A stretch of DNA of 64,000 bases from Bryopsis sp. KO-2023 (taxonomy: Eukaryota > Chlorophyta > Ulvophyceae > Bryopsidales > Bryopsidaceae). Positions 1 through 9,720 of the stretch are shown here, piece by piece (positions within the stretch are counted from its first letter, which is position 1; each line of letters begins with the position of its first letter). The notes beneath the pieces were generated by a model. The model had not been told where the DNA came from and did not search any database. It was given only the letters and a program-made list of their open reading frames with translations. The stretch covers positions 4,836,001 to 4,900,000 of the forward strand of contig BSYQ01000008.1 in assembly GCA_030272585.1 (NCBI GenBank), given 5' to 3'. The position numbers were made by a program, and so were the translations under genes.

Positions 1-381
1 TGGAAAGGGAAAAGCGCGCGTTACTGCCCCAAAACAGCTGCACCGTATCTTCGGACCACAGAGGCGGAGTGGATCTGGAACCGGATCTGCGGAGGGTTTG
101 GGAAGTCGTCCTGAGGGCAGTGTTCCATCCGTGGAGCAACAGGGCTCAGGGCGAACGTCCGACCCCGAAAACAGTGCGTTACTCCAATTTCTGAGCTGGT
201 GTGTTGCTTTGTTTTCAACCTGGTCACTGGAGGTGACTGCCTTGTGCAACTGACTCAGCTAGGGGGGTGGGTGAAGTGTTTGTGCTGCCCTGCAGTGATA
301 GGATCTGGTACAATTGAGACACTGCTGATTGCAGATGTGAATCCAGATGGTGGGAAGCAGGGTAATACCTGGGTTGATCCG

Positions 382-2634
382 ATGTTTGTGACAAATGAAG
401 CTGGAAAGCTGATGCTGTTCAAGGATCAACGTAACAAGACTGTTGTATCATGCAGAATCTGTGGTGACAACCTTGTATATATCAAGGGTGGCAGGATCCC
501 ACTTGTCAACCATGCAGCCAAACATGGTATCAGAAGCAGCACTGAACTGGACCTGGCTGTTAGTGTTGGATTCGATGTTTATCGAGCACAAGTTGTAGAG
601 CATGAGGAAAGGAATCAGAAACGGAGCCGACAGGGGGAAAAGATCATATCGTTTGGGAAGCAAAAAACCCTGACATACGTCTCAAAATGGGGGGCCACTT
701 CCCGGGAGTTCAAACAGTATCGGGACAAGGTGATGTGCTTTGTGGTCAGTACTGGGGCACCGTTCAGAATCGTGGAAGACGACCACTTTCGCAAACTCTG
801 CAGCCAACTGAACGCATCTGCTCCGGCTCTGTCGGCCAAATCCATGTCCCATTGTGTTGGTCAGGCTGCCAAGGATCTGAGGAAGAAGTTGCAGGAACTG
901 AATCTGACCAGATTTAGACCCTGTTTTGTTGCTGACGGGTGGTCCCAGCAACACAAGCACTGGCTTGCCATGGGCGCCGTGTATATCCACCGGGATCTGG
1001 AACGGGACATGTTCGAACTGAAGCGGATCAGCCTCGGCACCTGGGAGATGAACGGAACTGCAACTGCTAAGATGATCTGCCAAAAAATGAACGAAATCAG
1101 GAAGGAGTTCAATCTGGATCAGTATCGGGCCAGCATAGTCACAGATCATGAGGCCAGGATGGGTCTCGCTTGCGAGCAGGAGAATCTGTACGACTGGCAC
1201 GGATGCGGAACCCATCGGATCAACCTCGGTATCAAGAAAGCCTTCAAGCACGCCCCAACTGATCTGAGCAATTTAGTGACCAGGGTACACGACATCTGCA
1301 GGACCGTCATGGGTGCCTCCACTCATTGGGAAAAGCTGAAGGAGTTTCAGATCAATCGGGTGGGGAAAGAACGAGCTGAACAGGAAGCACAACGTGCCCA
1401 GGCTGCCCGCCAATTGGTGGCTGATCAGATCGCTTCATCGACGGGTGCCTCAGGGGTAGGCATCAGCATGGTTGATCAGACCCTGCCTGTAGATTTAGAG
1501 GAGGAGGTTCAGATTGTGGATGCTCCAGAAGAGGAGGCTAATGAGAACGAAGACCTGAGTCAGGAGCAAGCTGACCAAATAGCACCTGACCGGATGTATT
1601 CAAGCGATGAAGAACCTTGTCCCGACGATCTGGATGATGTGGAGGAACCTGCCGACTGCCCTGGACCTGTTCGGAGATCACAGAAAGTGCTGAGACTGAC
1701 CTTGGAAGTGGAGACCCGCTGGAATTCAACCTGGTATATGATACATCGGTTTCTGATCCTGAAACCTGATTTGATCAAGCTCCTTGAACTCCTTCCCCCC
1801 CAATACATGCTCAGCTCTGAAGACTGGAGTACCCTGCTGGAATTGTACCACACTCTGAAGCCGTACAAGGAAGCCACGAAAGTATTGGAGGCAGAAAAAA
1901 AGGTTACGGGCAGTGCCGTTCTGATGCTCATGGCCCGGATCAGTGCTGCGGTAGACGCCATGGTGTTTCAGGATCAAAATGTGACAGCCTTTCGGGACAA
2001 ACTCCGCACCTTCATGGACAAGGAATTCGATGACCCCGAATGGCTCCTGGCAGTGGGGTGCATGCAGCATCTGGATCCGACCCGCCTGGCACTGGACGAC
2101 CCTGAGCTGACTCGGTATCTGTGGGGATCCCGGGGAGCCTTTCCAAAACTGGTGCACCAATATCCCAGGCCTGATCAGTGGGTTGCAGATGTGCTGAAGG
2201 AGTGCGTGCACCTGATGGAGGAATACCAGGGCAGATCAGAAAACAACCCAACAGTTCCCCCTCACCGCGAACGAGGAGATCGAAGGAAAAAAAAGAAAAA
2301 TGAGAATCCAGAACGGGACTGGCTGAGTGTGTGTCCTCCTCCTTCTGGTCCGGGCGGTTCTTTGTCTGAGGAGTGGAACAGATTTTGTGGGGTGAGAAGA
2401 GTGATTCAAAGTACTGCATCTGTTCTGGATTGGTGGAGGGTACACCAAATTGTGTTCCCAACAGTTTCGGCGCTGGCTGCGGAATACCTTTGCATCCCTG
2501 CCTCCAGCGCATCTGTTGAGCGGATGTTCAGTGTGAATGGACATCAGCTCAACAAGCGCAGGAGGCAGATGGAGGTGTCCAAAGTGCGGGATCTGACCTT
2601 GATCCGGGACAATCTGCATATGCTCAGTGAATGA
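382..2634 (+). CDS. hAT-family DNA transposase
   Basis: Uninterrupted 750-codon frame from the first in-frame ATG; the frame stays open upstream to about 199 without an ATG. Near the N-terminus is a BED-like zinc finger (CRICGD followed by NHAAKH, C-x2-C...H-x4-H). The middle shows hAT landmarks: FVADGWS (first catalytic Asp region), SIVTDHEARM (second Asp region), CGTHRINL (the conserved C-x2-H block) and ETRWNSTWYMIHRF. The C-terminus is a typical hAT dimerisation domain: FPTVSALAAEYLCIPASSAS, then VERMFSVNG and an N-terminal-of-stop IRDNLHML. It would cut and paste its own element in the nucleus. Absence of stops or frameshifts suggests recent activity. Terminal inverted repeats and the 8-bp target duplication were not identified; the left end may lie outside the window. 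Family call is firm; activity is inferred. Confidence 0.93.
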   Translation: MFVTNEAGKLMLFKDQRNKTVVSCRICGDNLVYIKGGRIPLVNHAAKHGIRSSTELDLAVSVGFDVYRAQVVEHEERNQKRSRQGEKIISFGKQKTLTYVSKWGATSREFKQYRDKVMCFVVSTGAPFRIVEDDHFRKLCSQLNASAPALSAKSMSHCVGQAAKDLRKKLQELNLTRFRPCFVADGWSQQHKHWLAMGAVYIHRDLERDMFELKRISLGTWEMNGTATAKMICQKMNEIRKEFNLDQYRASIVTDHEARMGLACEQENLYDWHGCGTHRINLGIKKAFKHAPTDLSNLVTRVHDICRTVMGASTHWEKLKEFQINRVGKERAEQEAQRAQAARQLVADQIASSTGASGVGISMVDQTLPVDLEEEVQIVDAPEEEANENEDLSQEQADQIAPDRMYSSDEEPCPDDLDDVEEPADCPGPVRRSQKVLRLTLEVETRWNSTWYMIHRFLILKPDLIKLLELLPPQYMLSSEDWSTLLELYHTLKPYKEATKVLEAEKKVTGSAVLMLMARISAAVDAMVFQDQNVTAFRDKLRTFMDKEFDDPEWLLAVGCMQHLDPTRLALDDPELTRYLWGSRGAFPKLVHQYPRPDQWVADVLKECVHLMEEYQGRSENNPTVPPHRERGDRRKKKKNENPERDWLSVCPPPSGPGGSLSEEWNRFCGVRRVIQSTASVLDWWRVHQIVFPTVSALAAEYLCIPASSASVERMFSVNGHQLNKRRRQMEVSKVRDLTLIRDNLHMLSE

Positions 2635-2699
2635 TCTGTTCTGTCCTGTTTTGCCTAGGTTCTTCTTGGATGGGTGGGTGCTGGGTATACATGTTCTGA

Positions 2700-2885
2700 T
2701 ATGTTCTGCTGACCTGTTTTTTTTTTATATGTTGTGTTTTTTTTGATATGTTGTGTTTTTTTTGATATGATGTTTTTTTTTTGATATGATCTAGCCTGTT
2801 TTTTTTTTGGATATGATCTGGCCTGTTTTTTTTGTTGATATGATTTGGCCTGTTTTTTTTTTGGATATGATCTGGCCTGTTTTTT
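2700..2885. repeat. T-rich minisatellite 3' of the transposase
   Basis: Imperfect tandem copies of a unit of roughly 20-27 bp, essentially GATATGATCTGGCCTG followed by 8-10 T. It starts just after the hAT stop codon and could belong to the transposon's 3' region. Confidence 0.8.
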
Positions 2886-2914
2886 CTGGAGATGTAAACA
2901 AGATTTCAGAACTT

Positions 2915-3187
2915 CAAAAGTGTCTTAACATTTATGAATCATTTCCAAGTTGGAAATTCCAACCCTTAAGACTCCAAAACACATAACTCAGGGCTGAGCA
3001 GCAAATAATCAGAAAACATTCTTACACCAAAGCCCATAAGTCCATACAATCCAAAAGTGTCTTAACATTTATGAATCATTTCCAAGTTGGAAATTCCAAC
3101 CCTTAAGACTCCAAAACACATACTCAGGGCTGAGCAGCAAATAATCAGAAAACATTCTTACACCAAAGCCCATAAGTCCATACAATC
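2915..3187. repeat. 137-bp tandem duplication
   Basis: Two adjacent copies (about 2915-3051 and 3052-3187) beginning CAAAAGTGTCTTAACATTTA. They differ by one base (ACACATAACTC versus ACACATACTC), so the duplication is recent. No gene is seen in it. Confidence 0.92.
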
Positions 3188-3363
3188 CAAGCACTTGACC
3201 ACCGAACAAAACAGAAATGTGGCTCATAAGATCACCATGTTCATTACAACTCCCGTGCACAAAAAAACTGAACAGATCCTCAGAAAAAAAAGCACGGCAG
3301 CTCCAGAAAACAGACGAATCAAAAACAGCGTCAAATTCAAAACCCAATCAGTTGTGAAGGTCC

Positions 3364-3470
3364 AGATAAGATAAGATCAGGTCAGGTTTGGGGTTCACCA
3401 TTGGTTGGGGGGAGGAGATAAGATAAGATCAGATCAGGTTTGGGGTTCACCATTGGCTGGGGGGAGGCTC
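3364..3470. repeat. Short tandem duplication over the 3' end of the neighbouring gene
   Basis: Two copies of a unit of about 54 bp containing GATAAGATCAGRTCAGGTTT and GGGGTTCACCATTGG. The right copy overlaps the last codons and TGA of the minus-strand gene ending at 3447, so the end of that gene was copied downstream of itself. Confidence 0.8.
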
Positions 3471-5524
3471 CTGCTCCTCATGGAGCGGACCACCTGGAAA
3501 AACACCTCTGACCCGATACACGACACTCTTGTCTGCAGGACGGCTCGCAAAATGTACGGGTCCAGTGTCGAGATCACGCCAAACATGCCTCTCATCGATA
3601 CGGATACCGTGCAGAAACAATGCTTCTCGGAGCCTGTGGAGGCTGTATGAGTTCTCCAGATACACATTCTGAAGAAATTGAATAAGGTCACTGTTGCTGG
3701 CGAAGGTGATGGGGAACTGAACCTGATAGTCTGGGAAAAAGGCGTACTCGGTTACCATCTGCATCCGTTCCCTCTGCGCTGATCTGTGCTGCTCCCTGCT
3801 CCGATCTGACATGACCCGGATCATCGTCCTTCCTCTTCTGACCGGGTACCCGTAGTCGTCGTTTTCGCACTGATGCCCATCAAAGTCCATCGGCCAACGG
3901 GTCATGTGTTCAGGTCTGGGGTCTGCAGGCCTGGTTCCGATCGGGTCTGCACCACCTCTCCATCCTTGCTCACCACCCTCGCCAAACTCTGCACCTCCTC
4001 TCCATCCTTGCTCACCACCCCCGCCAAACTCCCATCCTGGGCGGTTGGCTCGGGCCAGACCAGGTCGGATCATGTTTGGGGGGGGTCCTCGGGCCTGACC
4101 AGGTCGGATCATGTTTGGGGGGGGTCCTCGGGCCTGACCAGGTCGGATCATGTTTGGGGGGGGTCCTCGGGCCTGACCAGGTCGGATCATGTTTGGGGGG
4201 GGTCCTCGGGCCTGACCAGGTCGAATCATGTTTGGGGGGGGTCCTCGGGGCTGACCAGGTCGGATCATGTTTGGGAGGGGTCCTTGGGGCTGACCAGGTG
4301 GAGGGCCCCTACCACCTACGCAGGTGACTTTAGGTTCAAGTTCATCAGGTTCAGTCCAGGGGTTGGACATTTCAGGTTCGATCCCCGATCCACTGCCTTC
4401 TCCGACTTTTGGTTCATATGCAGTCCACCACTCTTCACTCTCTGAATATGAATACGGGTTTGTCCATTAGCAACAACAATACCAAAAGCAACATAATGCC
4501 TCAGGGGCCACTAATGTTACAAACAACTCCACACCTGTGTCGGCAGGTGCTTCAGGTGCTTCAGGTGCTTCAGGTTCATATGCAGTCCACCACTCTTCTC
4601 TCTCTGAATATGAATACGGGTTTGTCCATTAGCAACAACAATACCAAAAGCAACATAATGCCTCAGGGGCCACTAATGTTACAAACAACTCCACACCTGT
4701 GTCGGCAGGTGCTTCAGGTGCTTCAGGTGCTTCAGGTGCTTTAGGTGCTTTAGGTGCTTCTACTTGCAGGTCCAGTTGGAATGTGCTGCTCAGTCGCAGA
4801 TCCTTCAGGTGCATGGCATCCACCTCTTGTCGGATCTGATCCAGATGCCCCAACAGCCCATTTTCCCGGAGCAGTTCTACAGAAAAAAACATGCAAATAT
4901 TTTGGGGAAAACAGAAACAGGAAATACAACAACAATTCCAGTTCCTGATCCACAAATTTTTTGGGGAAAACAGAAACAGGAAACACAACAACAATTCCAG
5001 TTCCTGATCCACAAATTTTTTGGGGAAAACAGATACAGGAAACACAACAACAATTCCAGTTCCTGATTCACTTCTCACCAGTTGGAACGCTATAAGGGTA
5101 GGCCGGGTCCTGGTTTAGAAGCGTGACATCCCTCGAGCGGACCAGACCGGGTGGTAACACAGTGATTTTGTCGAGAATCCGGTCCACAGCACGCAATGGA
5201 GGGCTCATCTCTGCGTGGGCTCGGAGCAGGAACTCGGCGTGGTAGTCGTCACCCAGGGCGGAGTCCAGAGCACTTGCAGCCCTCAGAAAAGGTCCCTGTC
5301 AAAAAAAAACAGATACAGTTAAAACAAACCCTAGAGCGGCTAGCAACAAATTAGCGACATATGCTTACCAATCTGAGACCGAAGTGGAGCCGGAGTGTGA
5401 GCAGGTGCAGGTAAATCTGTTCGGCATCTTCGTTGCGGATACGAAAGCCGACGGGAAAGCACAAATCAGGTCTGCGCTCAATCGCTTTCACGTACGACCG
5501 CGCTTTCAGGTCAACGGAGGACAT
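3447..5524 (-). CDS. Unknown proline-rich repeat protein, five exons
   Basis: Not recognised. Exons on the minus strand: 5524-5369, 5295-5079, 4876-4697, 4603-4535, 4441-3447. All junctions are GT-AG and the total (1617 nt) is divisible by three, giving 538 aa from the ATG at 5524. Exons 1-2 encode a globular-looking part (MSSVDLKARSYVKAIERR, then a stretch ending DPAYPYSVPT). Exons 3-5 contain Ala-Pro-Glu repeats (EAPEAPEAP), a WWTAYEP motif encoded twice, then about six copies of a 13-residue repeat (GPPPNMIRPGQAR), Gly/Trp-rich copies (GGGEQGWRGGA) and a charged C-terminal region of about 150 residues. No signal peptide. It is convergent with the hAT gene; it might be an accessory gene of a transposon, but nothing proves this. 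Exon 4 arose by a tandem exon-intron duplication. Confidence 0.7.
4055..4300. repeat. 39-bp coding minisatellite
   Basis: Six units with exact 39-bp spacing (CCT of each unit at 4087, 4126, 4165, 4204, 4243, 4282), plus partial flanks. It lies inside exon 5 of the gene at 3447-5524 and encodes the 13-residue repeat, so copy number can change without a frameshift. Outer units are more diverged than central ones. Confidence 0.92.
4411..4734. repeat. 162-bp tandem duplication of an exon plus intron
   Basis: Copies start at 4411 and 4573 (TTCATATGCAGTCCACCAC in both). Each contains the acceptor (ATATTCAG on the minus strand), the start of the WWTAYEP exon, and the donor GTGTGG with its intron. 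162 is 54 codons and every splice site is retained. Confidence 0.9.
4900..5067. repeat. Intronic minisatellite, three units of about 59 bp
   Basis: Units start near 4901, 4960 and 5019 with TTTGGGGAAAACAG and contain CAACAACAATTCCAGTTCCT. They make up almost the whole intron between exons 2 and 3 of the minus-strand gene. Confidence 0.88.
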
Positions 5525-5674
5525 TTTAGCAGCGGCAAGCTCAGGCCAGGGGCTCAGTCTGGTGGTGGCGGGACAAATAACAAAAAAATAAACGCACGAA
5601 ATAACAAAAGGAACGGAGCGGGTGGTGAAGTCTGCGAGAGCAGGTGGATATATTCGAGACCCACGCAGCTACTA

Positions 5675-5690
5675 AAGGATAAGACTCACT
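5675..5690. repeat. 16-bp direct repeat, left copy
   Basis: AAGGATAAGACTCACT occurs here and at 8333-8348, bracketing the Gag-protease element. Homology does not extend into longer terminal repeats. It may be a remnant LTR end or a coincidence. Confidence 0.6.
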
Positions 5691-5729
5691 CCTCTCCTAC
5701 AGCTACGACACGTCCTGACTAACGCTTGA

Positions 5730-6060
5730 TTTGATCGGCGGTGATGATCGGTTTCATCCCTGGCGGACCGACTACATCGGCAAACCGCATTGATGTGACG
5801 ATCAACCGATCATGATCGGACCTGCACCCGATCAGGCTCGGCCGATCACGATCACACCGTTCAAACACGGCCGATCAAGTGTCGACAGGGTGGGGTGTTT
5901 GATCGTGATCGTGATCGTGAACGGTTTCGCCGATCAAATCGGTGATCGGTGAACCGATCACGATCACGATCAACATGTGATCGGACGATCAAAAGCACGA
6001 TCAACATTTGATCGGCCGATCACGATCACGATCATCGATCAGCCAAAAATGGAAAAAAAA
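5730..6060. repeat. GATC-palindrome cluster with long inverted repeat
   Basis: Dense runs of GATCGTGATCGTGATCGTG and its complement CACGATCACGATC. Around 5900-5970 the two orientations form an imperfect hairpin: the left arm ends GTGAACGGTT, the right arm begins AACCGATCACGATC, with about 30 bp between. It lies downstream of the Gag-protease frame and ends at an A run near 6052-6069. No coding potential seen. Confidence 0.85.
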
Positions 6061-6157
6061 AAAAAAAAACCGATCATTACTAATATCGGTTCTAGGACGC
6101 AGTTATCAAGTCGGATCACTGGTCCGACCTGGTATGACCTTGGTTTTCGAAGATCGA

Positions 6158-7864
6158 TCAGATCCATAGTATGCCTGGATGCCCCTGCAGGCGATAAGTT
6201 TGTCGGTTGAAATCGGCTGAGGCTTTCACTGCCCTGAGATAGTCTTGCCCCAACAATAGATCGTATGACTGTCGCGCCTGCACTACTCCAATGGGTAGAG
6301 TGGCTGTCGCAGTGCTGACTCCCACATCGAGCGGATCCGTAACACCCATCAACGGTTCCGAAGCACCATTCGCCAACATGATCGTGAACGGCGCAGGATT
6401 TAGGTTCTGCAGGAGATTGAGTTTCCTTGCTTGCTCCACATCCAATAAAGTCCTGGATGCTCCTGGATCCAGTATGACATTGCGAATAGTCCGACCTGCG
6501 ACCACTCCATACACCACCGCCGCCTGTCGCGCGACCTCCTGTGCAAGGTGCATGGCATCGGCGCTTGCAGTCGGTTGAGCTTCAGTCGAATTAGGGGGAG
6601 GTGGTGGAGGTGGCACGAATCCCGTCGCTCGCTTCGGCGGGGGCATCAAAAACTTTCTCGCCCCAAGTTGACACTGCATATTCACTTGTTTTTTTGACCG
6701 ATCCTTAAACAGTCGCAGAGGTACTTTCACGTCGCCCCAAAAAGCCTCCCATTCCGGATCCAAGGTTGTTTTGATCCTCGGCTTCCTTGCGTGGCCTTCA
6801 CCACTCCTTTGACGCTTCCCGACACGTGCTGATTCGATCACCGGACATGGTGACGAGAAATCAATTTTATCCTCGGCAGGTGCCACCCGTGCCAATCGTG
6901 CTTGATCCGGCTTTGTTCCAGTGCGTTGAGGGCACCGATCAGCCCAATGATCTGGGGACTGACAAATAAAACATCGTCCAGCCGCTTTGGATTGATCGAG
7001 CTGACCTCCAAGTGGAACTTGATTGCTGCCTGTCGCAATTGGTGGACGCTGACTGTTTTGCCAATGGACTGTGGGTCGCTCTTTTCGTGTTTGCGTTTCC
7101 TGTTGCGTCGCCATGCGTGTTACCACTTCCGTCAGCTTTCCGACTTGCGCGGCCAATGACGCAATCTCCTGATTGACGACTCCTGGTGCTGGCAGCGCCA
7201 GAAATGGAGTTGCCTGAGATGTGGGTGTCGGTGGCTCTTCCACACTTGATGCTTGGACTGGTCGAGGTAAAAGTGCTGGTGCTGGAGCGAGTGGTGAATC
7301 GATTCTTATCCTTTGTTTGTACGTGATAATTTCAGCCGCCTGGGTGGCAAACTGTTTTGCCTTTTTAATTGTATTAGGCATTTTGTTCATCACTTTTTCT
7401 TGTACATCTGATGCGAGGCCACGCAGAAATGCTTTAATTTGCTCCTGTTCCGAAACAGCTCCTCCAGCTTTGTTGGTTACACGCTCGAATCGGAGGGTGT
7501 ATGCTGCGACGGTATCACCGGCGGTCATCCGCACTTTTCGTAAGTCATCAGCGAAATCCTGTACTAATCCCAGCAGCACAGCGCCTTCCTTTGCGAAGTT
7601 CGTCCGAATTAAACTCCAATCATATTTTGTTCGGCCGCGTTCATCCACGATAATGGTCAGGGTGACCAATCGCTCACACCAGTGGCGATATTCCTTTATG
7701 CAGAAGAATGGTAACCTTTTGGCCGCCACTTCGTCACTCCAGACTTGTGTTTTTCCCAGCCAACCTTCGAACGAGTCCAAAAAATCATCTGGGTCCCGAC
7801 ACTGAGCGTTGAATTCGGGTACCGCCAGGCCAGTGAGGCACTGCGCCAATAGTTGAACGTCCAT
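6158..7864 (-). CDS. Retrotransposon Gag-protease polyprotein without pol
   Basis: Single frame of about 568 codons from the ATG at 7864; the frame is open further upstream without an ATG. The N-terminal half is Gag-like (FNAQCRDPDDFLDSFEGWL, AAYTLRFERV, AFLRGLASDVQEKV, the retrotransposon gag pattern). A zinc knuckle follows (CFICQSPDHWADRC, C-x2-C-x4-H-x4-C), then a retropepsin-like domain with NVILDPGASRTLLD, a turn MLANGASE and LLLGQDYLR. The usual catalytic D-T/S-G reads D-P-G here. No reverse transcriptase, RNase H or integrase follows: only about 450 bp remain before the next gene, so this is a truncated or non-autonomous Ty3-like element. Intactness of the frame suggests it is young or co-opted. 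Confidence 0.85.
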   Translation of the reverse strand: MDVQLLAQCLTGLAVPEFNAQCRDPDDFLDSFEGWLGKTQVWSDEVAAKRLPFFCIKEYRHWCERLVTLTIIVDERGRTKYDWSLIRTNFAKEGAVLLGLVQDFADDLRKVRMTAGDTVAAYTLRFERVTNKAGGAVSEQEQIKAFLRGLASDVQEKVMNKMPNTIKKAKQFATQAAEIITYKQRIRIDSPLAPAPALLPRPVQASSVEEPPTPTSQATPFLALPAPGVVNQEIASLAAQVGKLTEVVTRMATQQETQTRKERPTVHWQNSQRPPIATGSNQVPLGGQLDQSKAAGRCFICQSPDHWADRCPQRTGTKPDQARLARVAPAEDKIDFSSPCPVIESARVGKRQRSGEGHARKPRIKTTLDPEWEAFWGDVKVPLRLFKDRSKKQVNMQCQLGARKFLMPPPKRATGFVPPPPPPPNSTEAQPTASADAMHLAQEVARQAAVVYGVVAGRTIRNVILDPGASRTLLDVEQARKLNLLQNLNPAPFTIMLANGASEPLMGVTDPLDVGVSTATATLPIGVVQARQSYDLLLGQDYLRAVKASADFNRQTYRLQGHPGILWI

Positions 7865-8332
7865 GAGGGAGAGGGCGCGTAATGGGTTGGAGAGGAGCGG
7901 TAGTGTCAGGGAGCTGTCGACAACACGTCGCAAAACGAATCAATTCCAAATCAATGCACTGTCTGCCCACAATGCAAATAAAAACACCGGTCCAAATTGC
8001 CGGTCTGTCCGGTTTCACACTTCAAAAAGCTTATTATGACCCAGTTGGTCTTGCCGTCCACAAACGCTTGATGCGCGTCACTGTTCAACAGCACTTTTCA
8101 CAAAGAGCAATTCAATCGTAGCCTGTTCCGCCAGCCCGCCGTAGTGCGAAAGTATGTCCTCGAGAGTATCGAAGACGAAGTCCACCGACGGTTTGCTGCT
8201 TGACCACGTCGTCGTGGTATCGGCAAATGAGTTCACAAGATAGTCGAAAAGATAGAGAGATGAAGAACGATATTCGATTCAAAACGGCCTCAGAGCAAAG
8301 CAACTCTGCTTCCCCTTCTTGGCCACCAACTG

Positions 8333-8348
8333 AAGGATAAGACTCACT
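8333..8348. repeat. 16-bp direct repeat, right copy
   Basis: Same word as at 5675-5690. On the minus strand it is followed by TTGGTGGCCAAGAAGGGG, which resembles a primer-binding-site start (TGGTGGC...), consistent with the 3' edge of a degraded 5' LTR. This reading is tentative. Confidence 0.5.
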
Positions 8349-8489
8349 GAAAATCTTACAAACAATCGTTCACTGTGGCCCAATTAATACTGCCCATTCA
8401 GTTGGTACAGTAACCCACACATTAACCGCCGACATTCTAACCACTTCCAATCCAGGCCAGTCCAACTAGTACACATGCACATGACTCCC

Positions 8490-9720
8490 GTACAGTTCGT
8501 CGCCGAGGGACAGTCATGGGAAGAGTGTTACGGGAAGGATATGTGAAGCAGTACGCTGTACCGCACAACCACACATATTCTTGCCGACAAAACAGGCTCC
8601 GTGCACGGAAATATCCGAAAGGTTCAAACGTATCGAAGCCTTTCTTTCTGATTTCCAGTTTTTTCCTGGTGCCTTCGCGAAAAAGATGCCTCGACCACCA
8701 CTCAGTAGGTTTCTCGAGTCCCGTTCCGCTGGTTGCGGTGTTCGACAACGTCTCGAACACATATATCGGAAAAGATTTGACGGATGTGTCGACTTTCTGT
8801 TTATCCTTGCAGACCCTGGAGCGGAAGCGTGCCTTATTAAACACGAAATAAGGACGCTTGAAGGGCGTTTTCACCGCCTCCAGGCAGAATTCTCTTCCAC
8901 GAGGACCTTGGTGAACGCATTCACCGAGCGCGTCGAGAGATTTCTCCGCGCAAAGCCCATCCCTACTCCCAAAAAGAGGAGGAGAACCCCCTCGAAGATT
9001 CGAGTCTGGTTGTCGGTAGCGTGCTGCTTGCCGTTTCCCCTTGATGAGGACGACGACGAGACGGACTGGCTGCTCGGAACCGAGGAGCAGAGGTAATTTC
9101 CTTCCTTCGACACTCTTCCAGTCTTGGACGCTGTTCGATATTTCTCTTCGCTCGACAAAAGGCGTCGCTCTGAAAGCTGCTCTACTCTCCTTACACTCTT
9201 CTTGCTTTTGTCAAGTGTGACTGCGAAGGGGATGTCGGCGATTCAGTTTCTGGCGAGCTATTTTCGTTATTGCTGTTTCGACCTTCGTGTTTGGACTGTA
9301 CAGGGCCGCTCCCCCACCATCTTTCGCGTCTTCGGCCAGCTCCCAGGCTGCCGTCAGTCCGGACGCTCCTTCCACGTCTCCACCACCACCACCAGCGGGT
9401 CCTTCTGATCATCTTGCCGATCAAGATGATTAAACTCGAGATTTTATTTCAGAAAAAAATGGGGAAAGGGTGATTTTTTTATTTGCAGTGTGTCTTGTTT
9501 GGGTTATGTGGCAGCACCATCAGTGGGGATGGATGTTGTAAGGATATTTTTTCTTTTTCATATTTCTGTCATCATGGATTGTTTTGGGGGTCAGGTGAAT
9601 GACTCAGCACTGGGGGATTTTTAGAGAAGAGAAACATCTTAGAGGTAGGTACCCATTGCACAACTAATGATGGAGGCAGTCAGTCCCCACCCACCCCCTG
9701 CCAAAAGAAAAAGACAACAG
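8490..9720 (+). repeat. Dispersed family unit, copy 1
   Basis: About 1.2 kb shared with copies at 17615-18800, 21640-23125 and 42125-43590 (the others are inverted relative to this one). Conserved blocks: a 5' block from TCATGGGAAGAGTGTTACGG, the three exons, and a 3' block including CATCAGTGGGGATGGATG. Copies 1 and 2 form one subfamily (both carry GAATGACTCAGCACTGGGGG). No terminal inverted repeats or poly(A) were found. Confidence 0.88.
8686..9092 (+). CDS. Four-copy family protein, copy 1 (exon 3 decayed)
   Basis: Not a family I recognise. Exon 1 is 8686-8704 (MPRPPL), intron GTAGGT...TTGCAG, exon 2 is 8813-9092. Exon 2 encodes ADPGAEACLIKHEIRTL-type sequence (first residues after the splice NPGAEAC), a heptad-like amphipathic stretch (RFHRLQAEFSS, AFTERVERFL), a basic segment (PKKRRRTPSKIR), a short hydrophobic run (SVACCLPFPL) and an acidic end (DEDDDETDWLLGTEEQ). 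A conserved GTAATT donor and TTCCAG acceptor only 29 nt apart (9093-9121) could join exon 3, but here exon 3 has an in-frame TGA at 9171-9173 and an 8-nt deletion near 9268. If the short intron is not removed, the protein ends at TEEQR. An upstream open stretch (TKQAPCTEISERFKRIEAFL) is in frame in this copy but not in all others. Confidence 0.6.

Noticed and set aside
8516-8685. Upstream frame GRVLREGYVKQY in the family units as an N-terminal exon
   Set aside because: Conserved in DNA in all four copies, but indels put it out of frame with exon 1 in some; more likely 5' UTR or promoter.
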